Assembly (NCBI GenBank): GCA_903939005.1
Contig: CAJAFH010000207.1
Span: 1 to 10,026 of the forward strand
Reading direction: 5' to 3'
Source of the DNA: an uncultured Actinomycetes bacterium
Lineage (GTDB): Bacteria > Actinomycetota > Actinomycetes > Nanopelagicales > Nanopelagicaceae
DNA length: 10,026 nucleotides
Shown: positions 7,400-10,026 of the stretch, in pieces
Layout of the letters: each line of letters starts with the position of its first letter
Position numbering within the stretch: the stretch's first letter is position 1
Translations under genes and position numbers: made by a program
The notes under the pieces: generated by a model
What the model was told of the DNA's origin: nothing
The model's database searches: none
The model's input: the letters and a program-made list of their open reading frames with translations, nothing else

Positions 7400-8671
7400 A
7401 TGAAGCAAAGTCGCTTTAATGCAAAAGCAAAGCTTTTGTCTTTGGCAGCTATTGGTGCAATTTCAATTGCAACACTAGTGCCAATCCAATCAGCATCAGC
7501 AGCCAATGAACTTCGATTTATGTCATGGGCTTGGCAAGATACTCATATTGCGGTACTTAAGAACTTAGTAGCGCAGTGGAATAAGGCAAATCCAAGCATT
7601 CCTGTAAAGCTTGAACTAGTTGATGAAGATGGTCTATATACTCAGCTTTCAACTGGTTTCCTAGCAGGTACTGCTCCAGATGTAATTGATACCGAAGCTG
7701 CAGCTGCTCTTCAGTATGCAAAGAGTGGATATCTATACAACCTTTCTTCTGATATGCGTTACATCCAGAAGGAAATCAACCCAGGAATATGGTCAACAGT
7801 TAATTACAAGGCGAAGATGTTTGGTGCGCCATGGATGGTTGAGCAATACATGGTTGTTGCTAACACAGAACTATTCAAGAAGCTTGGCGTAGCAGTTCCT
7901 AAGCAAACAGATACTTTGACTTGGGATGAACTTCGTGCCTTGGCTAAGAAGGTAACAACTGCTGATATGCCTGGTATCGGTATCGGACTTGGTTCCGCTG
8001 CGAAACTAACAATGGTTATGGGTCCAACAGTTGGCGCTAAGTACTTCACTGGTATTACAACTGGTGCAAAGGCTCGCCTAATTCAGGGTGCTCCAGAACT
8101 AGAAGTTGTTAAGCAGATCAACGACATGATTCAAGTTGATAAGAGCTTGAGCAGCCGTTATGTGAGCTCAAATCCTCAGACCGACTTCTTAGCTGGCAAG
8201 TTGCCACTTTGGTTCACAAAGAACTCATTGGCAAACACCATCGACTTACAGTCAGATATTAAGTACCAGTATCTGCCAATGATTTCAGGCAGCGGTGGCG
8301 CTAAGCAGGCACCTACAGCTGGAATCTATGCAGTTAGCGCTCAGAGCAAGCAAACCAAGAACTCAGTTAAGTTTGTGAAGTTCTTGATGGAAGCTCAGAA
8401 CCTAGCTCAAACAAATATCGCAGTTGGCGGTTCTATTCCAGGTACAACCAGTGGACAAGCAGCTGTTAAGGCGATCAAGAAGGATGCAAACTGGCAGTTC
8501 ATCATGAGCCAGGGAGTAAACCTAACTACTGCGCCATTCTTGTTCGTGCCACAGTGGGAAGCTTGGAAGGGCTCCTTCCAGAACCCACAAGCTAAATTGC
8601 TTTATACCGGCAAGATAACTCTTGATGAGTATAAGAAAGCACTAACAAATGGCTGGAATGGTCTCCGTTAA
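7400..8671 (+). CDS. Extracellular solute-binding protein of a sugar-type ABC transporter (family 1)
   Basis: This 423-residue protein captures the transported solute outside the membrane and delivers it to the two upstream permeases. The N-terminus is a signal peptide: basic residues (KQSRFNAKAK), a hydrophobic core, and an A-S-A site near residues 32-35. The mature protein begins around NELRFMSWAW. The family 1 binding-protein pattern is clear, with VAQWNKANPSIPVKLE, FLAGTAPDVID (about 84-94) and YNLSSDM in the first lobe, and FLAGKLPLWFTKNS and AGIYAVSAQSKQ in the second. The many Trp/Tyr residues fit stacking against sugar-like rings. Most such proteins in Gram-positive bacteria are lipoproteins, but this one has no lipobox and no cysteine at all. 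Codon use is strongly biased (32 AAG versus 4 AAA for lysine), unlike the permeases, so it should be made in large amounts. The ligand is not known. Confidence 0.93.
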   Translation: MKQSRFNAKAKLLSLAAIGAISIATLVPIQSASAANELRFMSWAWQDTHIAVLKNLVAQWNKANPSIPVKLELVDEDGLYTQLSTGFLAGTAPDVIDTEAAAALQYAKSGYLYNLSSDMRYIQKEINPGIWSTVNYKAKMFGAPWMVEQYMVVANTELFKKLGVAVPKQTDTLTWDELRALAKKVTTADMPGIGIGLGSAAKLTMVMGPTVGAKYFTGITTGAKARLIQGAPELEVVKQINDMIQVDKSLSSRYVSSNPQTDFLAGKLPLWFTKNSLANTIDLQSDIKYQYLPMISGSGGAKQAPTAGIYAVSAQSKQTKNSVKFVKFLMEAQNLAQTNIAVGGSIPGTTSGQAAVKAIKKDANWQFIMSQGVNLTTAPFLFVPQWEAWKGSFQNPQAKLLYTGKITLDEYKKALTNGWNGLR

Positions 8672-8692
8672 AGACTAATAAATATCTAGAAC

Positions 8693-8728
8693 GTCCCCAA
8701 GGTCAGACTAAAGCCTGACCTTGGGGAC
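8693..8728 (+). terminator. 14-bp perfect hairpin between binding-protein and ARH genes (partial terminator or mRNA-stabilising stem)
   Basis: GTCCCCAAGGTCAG (8693-8706) is perfectly complementary to CTGACCTTGGGGAC (8715-8728) around an 8-nt loop. No U-tract follows (the next bases are ACTAAATAAC), so it is not a classic intrinsic terminator. It starts 22 nt after the binding-protein stop and ends 21 nt before the next ATG. Such stems are known to protect the 3' end of binding-protein mRNAs or to lower readthrough into downstream genes. Confidence 0.7.
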
Positions 8729-8749
8729 ACTAAATAACTGGGAGACTAA

Positions 8750-9892
8750 ATGTTTGAAAGCAAGGCTAGAGGCGTAATAGCAGGAGCTGCCGTTGGCGAT
8801 GCACTCGGTGGAACCACAGAAGGATTTAGCCCTGAGCAAATTCAGAAACGTTATGGCGGATTCGTAGAAGGAATAGAGGGACCTTTTCATCCTGATTTTG
8901 AGACGTTTCGACCACTCTCGCCTTACCATAAAGGTGACGGTCACATAACTGACGATACTTTGATGACCGAATCTTTAATTTCGGTCTATGAGCAAGTAGC
9001 TGATCACCTCGATGCGTTTACATTCGCAAAGCACATTATTCCTGAGATGATCGAGAAGTTCAGATATATACCTGAACTTGGAAAAGAAACACTTTTAGTA
9101 CATCGAGTTTTTTACGCCGAGAAATGGTTAGTACAAAGACTTCACTTCGGCCACGTTGATCCCCGCGAAGCAGGCGTTGGCAACATGGTTAATTGTGGTG
9201 CCGCTATGTACATGAGCCCGGTAGGCATAGTAAATGCTGCCGACCCAGTTGGTGCTTATAAAGAGGCAATTGAAATTGCCGGAGCACATCAATCTAGTTT
9301 TGGTCGTGAGGCAGCAGGAGTTTTTGCAGCTTGCGTTGCACAGTCCTTCGCTAGTGGCACTAACGTTAAAGAGATTGTTGAGTGCGCAATAGATCTTGCA
9401 CATGATGGAACCAAGAAAGCGATCGAAGCAGTTGTGAAGGCTGCGCAAGGTCAAGATGACTGGAAGAGTGCGATACCAGTATTGCGTAATAGTTTTAGAC
9501 CCTTTGACACTTTAGAGGATGAATACCGTGTTCATGGAGATGACGCTAGAAAACCTAGCCGATTACTTGCTATCGAAGAACTACCAATTGCAATTGGAAT
9601 GTTAGTTGTTGGCAAAGGCGATTTCCGCAAAAGCGTACTTGGTGGCGTTAATTATGGTCGCGACTCTGATTCGATTGCCACCATGTCAGGTTCAATTGCA
9701 GGTGGGCTAAATGGAATAGAGAATATTCCAAGTGATTGGCTTTCTGATATTGAGAAAGCGAGTCGTAGAAACTTTTCTCTATCGGCGGACAAAATTGCTG
9801 CAGTAGCCAGAATGATTGGTGCGAAAGATGCCGCGAAAATCAAAGCCACATCAGATGCACGAGAAGTGCTTTTTTCTAACAAGGGGAAGTAA
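8750..9892 (+). CDS. ADP-ribosylglycohydrolase-family protein (ARH/DraG-type), first of a tandem pair
   Basis: This 380-residue protein belongs to the ADP-ribosylglycohydrolase family (PF03747: ARH1-3, DraG), all-helical enzymes with two Mg ions that cleave ribosyl glycosidic bonds. The motifs are complete. GAAVGDALGG (about 12-21) is followed by E24, equivalent to the Glu41 region of human ARH3. The first metal motif is T67-D68-D69-T70. The second is G-R-D305-S-D307-S308, followed by IATMSGSIAGG. The usual Thr of the second motif is Ser308 here, a mild change. The stretch between E24 and T67 is long (GPFHPDFETFRPLSPYHKGDGH) and probably shapes the substrate pocket. The start is set by GGGAG at 8740-8744 with a 5-nt spacer. 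There is no signal peptide, so it is cytoplasmic. No ADP-ribosyltransferase or nitrogenase gene is near. Its place in a LacI/ABC operon suggests a catabolic role on an imported glycoside rather than reversal of protein ADP-ribosylation; this is inference. Confidence 0.9.
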   Translation: MFESKARGVIAGAAVGDALGGTTEGFSPEQIQKRYGGFVEGIEGPFHPDFETFRPLSPYHKGDGHITDDTLMTESLISVYEQVADHLDAFTFAKHIIPEMIEKFRYIPELGKETLLVHRVFYAEKWLVQRLHFGHVDPREAGVGNMVNCGAAMYMSPVGIVNAADPVGAYKEAIEIAGAHQSSFGREAAGVFAACVAQSFASGTNVKEIVECAIDLAHDGTKKAIEAVVKAAQGQDDWKSAIPVLRNSFRPFDTLEDEYRVHGDDARKPSRLLAIEELPIAIGMLVVGKGDFRKSVLGGVNYGRDSDSIATMSGSIAGGLNGIENIPSDWLSDIEKASRRNFSLSADKIAAVARMIGAKDAAKIKATSDAREVLFSNKGK

Positions 9893-10026
9893 TTGAGTCA
9901 ACAACTCGATAGAGCGCGCGGTTCACTAGCTGGACTAGCAATTGGCGACGCGTTAGGCAGACCAGTAGAGGGAATGTCTTATCAAGATATCAGAGCAAAA
10001 TATGGCGCAATTGATGATTTTGTAAA
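9893..10026 (+). CDS. Second ADP-ribosylglycohydrolase-family protein, 3'-truncated by window end
   Basis: The first 44 codons of another gene of the same family are visible. Translation from TTG at 9893 begins (M)SQQLDRARGSLAGLAIGD and continues ALGRPVEGMSYQDIRAKYG. This aligns with the start of the upstream protein: ARG, then GxxxGDALG, an E-G pair, then KYG against its RYG. The TTG lies directly after the upstream stop (TAA 9890-9892) with no gap. The purine-rich AAGGGGAAG at 9881-9889 serves as ribosome binding site, which supports TTG as the start; the next in-frame ATG (9980) would cut off the GDALG motif. The two genes are thus co-translated tandem paralogs. The metal-binding motifs of this copy lie beyond the window, so I cannot say whether it is active. 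Confidence 0.85.
   Translation, partial: MSQQLDRARGSLAGLAIGDALGRPVEGMSYQDIRAKYGAIDDFV

Noticed and set aside
8750..9892. Role as DraG in nitrogenase control, or as part of a toxin-antitoxin/ADP-ribosylation defence pair
   Set aside because: No ADP-ribosyltransferase, nitrogenase or DarT/DarG-like gene is visible, and the gene sits in an uptake operon.
1..10026. CRISPR arrays, tRNA/rRNA genes, insertion sequences or phage genes
   Set aside because: None is seen: no regularly spaced repeats, no recognisable tRNA/rRNA sequence, no transposase, integrase or terminal inverted repeats. Nearly all the sequence is accounted for by ordinary genes.

Overview
The window looks like a piece of a compact, slightly AT-rich actinobacterial chromosome. 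It resembles the streamlined freshwater lineage acI/Nanopelagicales ('Planktophila'-like), but this is inferred from gene content and style and no marker gene settles it. Supporting signs are a class II (B12-dependent) ribonucleotide reductase of actinobacterial type, short intergenic gaps, ATGA stop/start overlaps, a probable leaderless promoter, and a LacI-controlled sugar-type ABC transporter with no ATPase beside it. All genes lie on the + strand.

Region 1 (1-2450) is the 3' part of nrdJ, whose start lies outside the window. It ends in a strong intrinsic terminator (about 2510-2556). Region 2 (2679-4563) holds two loosely linked genes. The first is a polytopic membrane protein whose last third resembles DUF4282. 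The second is an alpha/beta-hydrolase of the putative esterase family with a visible Ser-Asp-His set, probably read from a leaderless promoter.

Region 3 (about 4592 to the window end) is one catabolic locus. A -35/-10 promoter overlaps a perfect 20-bp CG-centred palindrome, the likely operator of the LacI-type regulator encoded next. The regulator overlaps a MalF-like permease by ATGA, which overlaps a MalG-like permease the same way. A secreted, cysteine-free solute-binding protein with highly biased codons follows. A 14-bp perfect hairpin without a U-tract then separates it from two tandem ADP-ribosylglycohydrolase-family (ARH/DraG) genes. The second of these starts with TTG directly after the stop codon of the first and is cut by the window end.

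The likely logic is that the binding protein and two permeases import a small glycosidic solute, energised by an ATPase encoded elsewhere. The ARH-type enzymes would then hydrolyse it, and the LacI protein would sense it or a product and de-repress the operon. ARH enzymes cleave N- or O-linked ribosyl bonds, so a nucleoside-, ADP-ribose- or other ribosyl-glycoside-like substrate is an attractive hypothesis. Nothing in the sequence proves the substrate.
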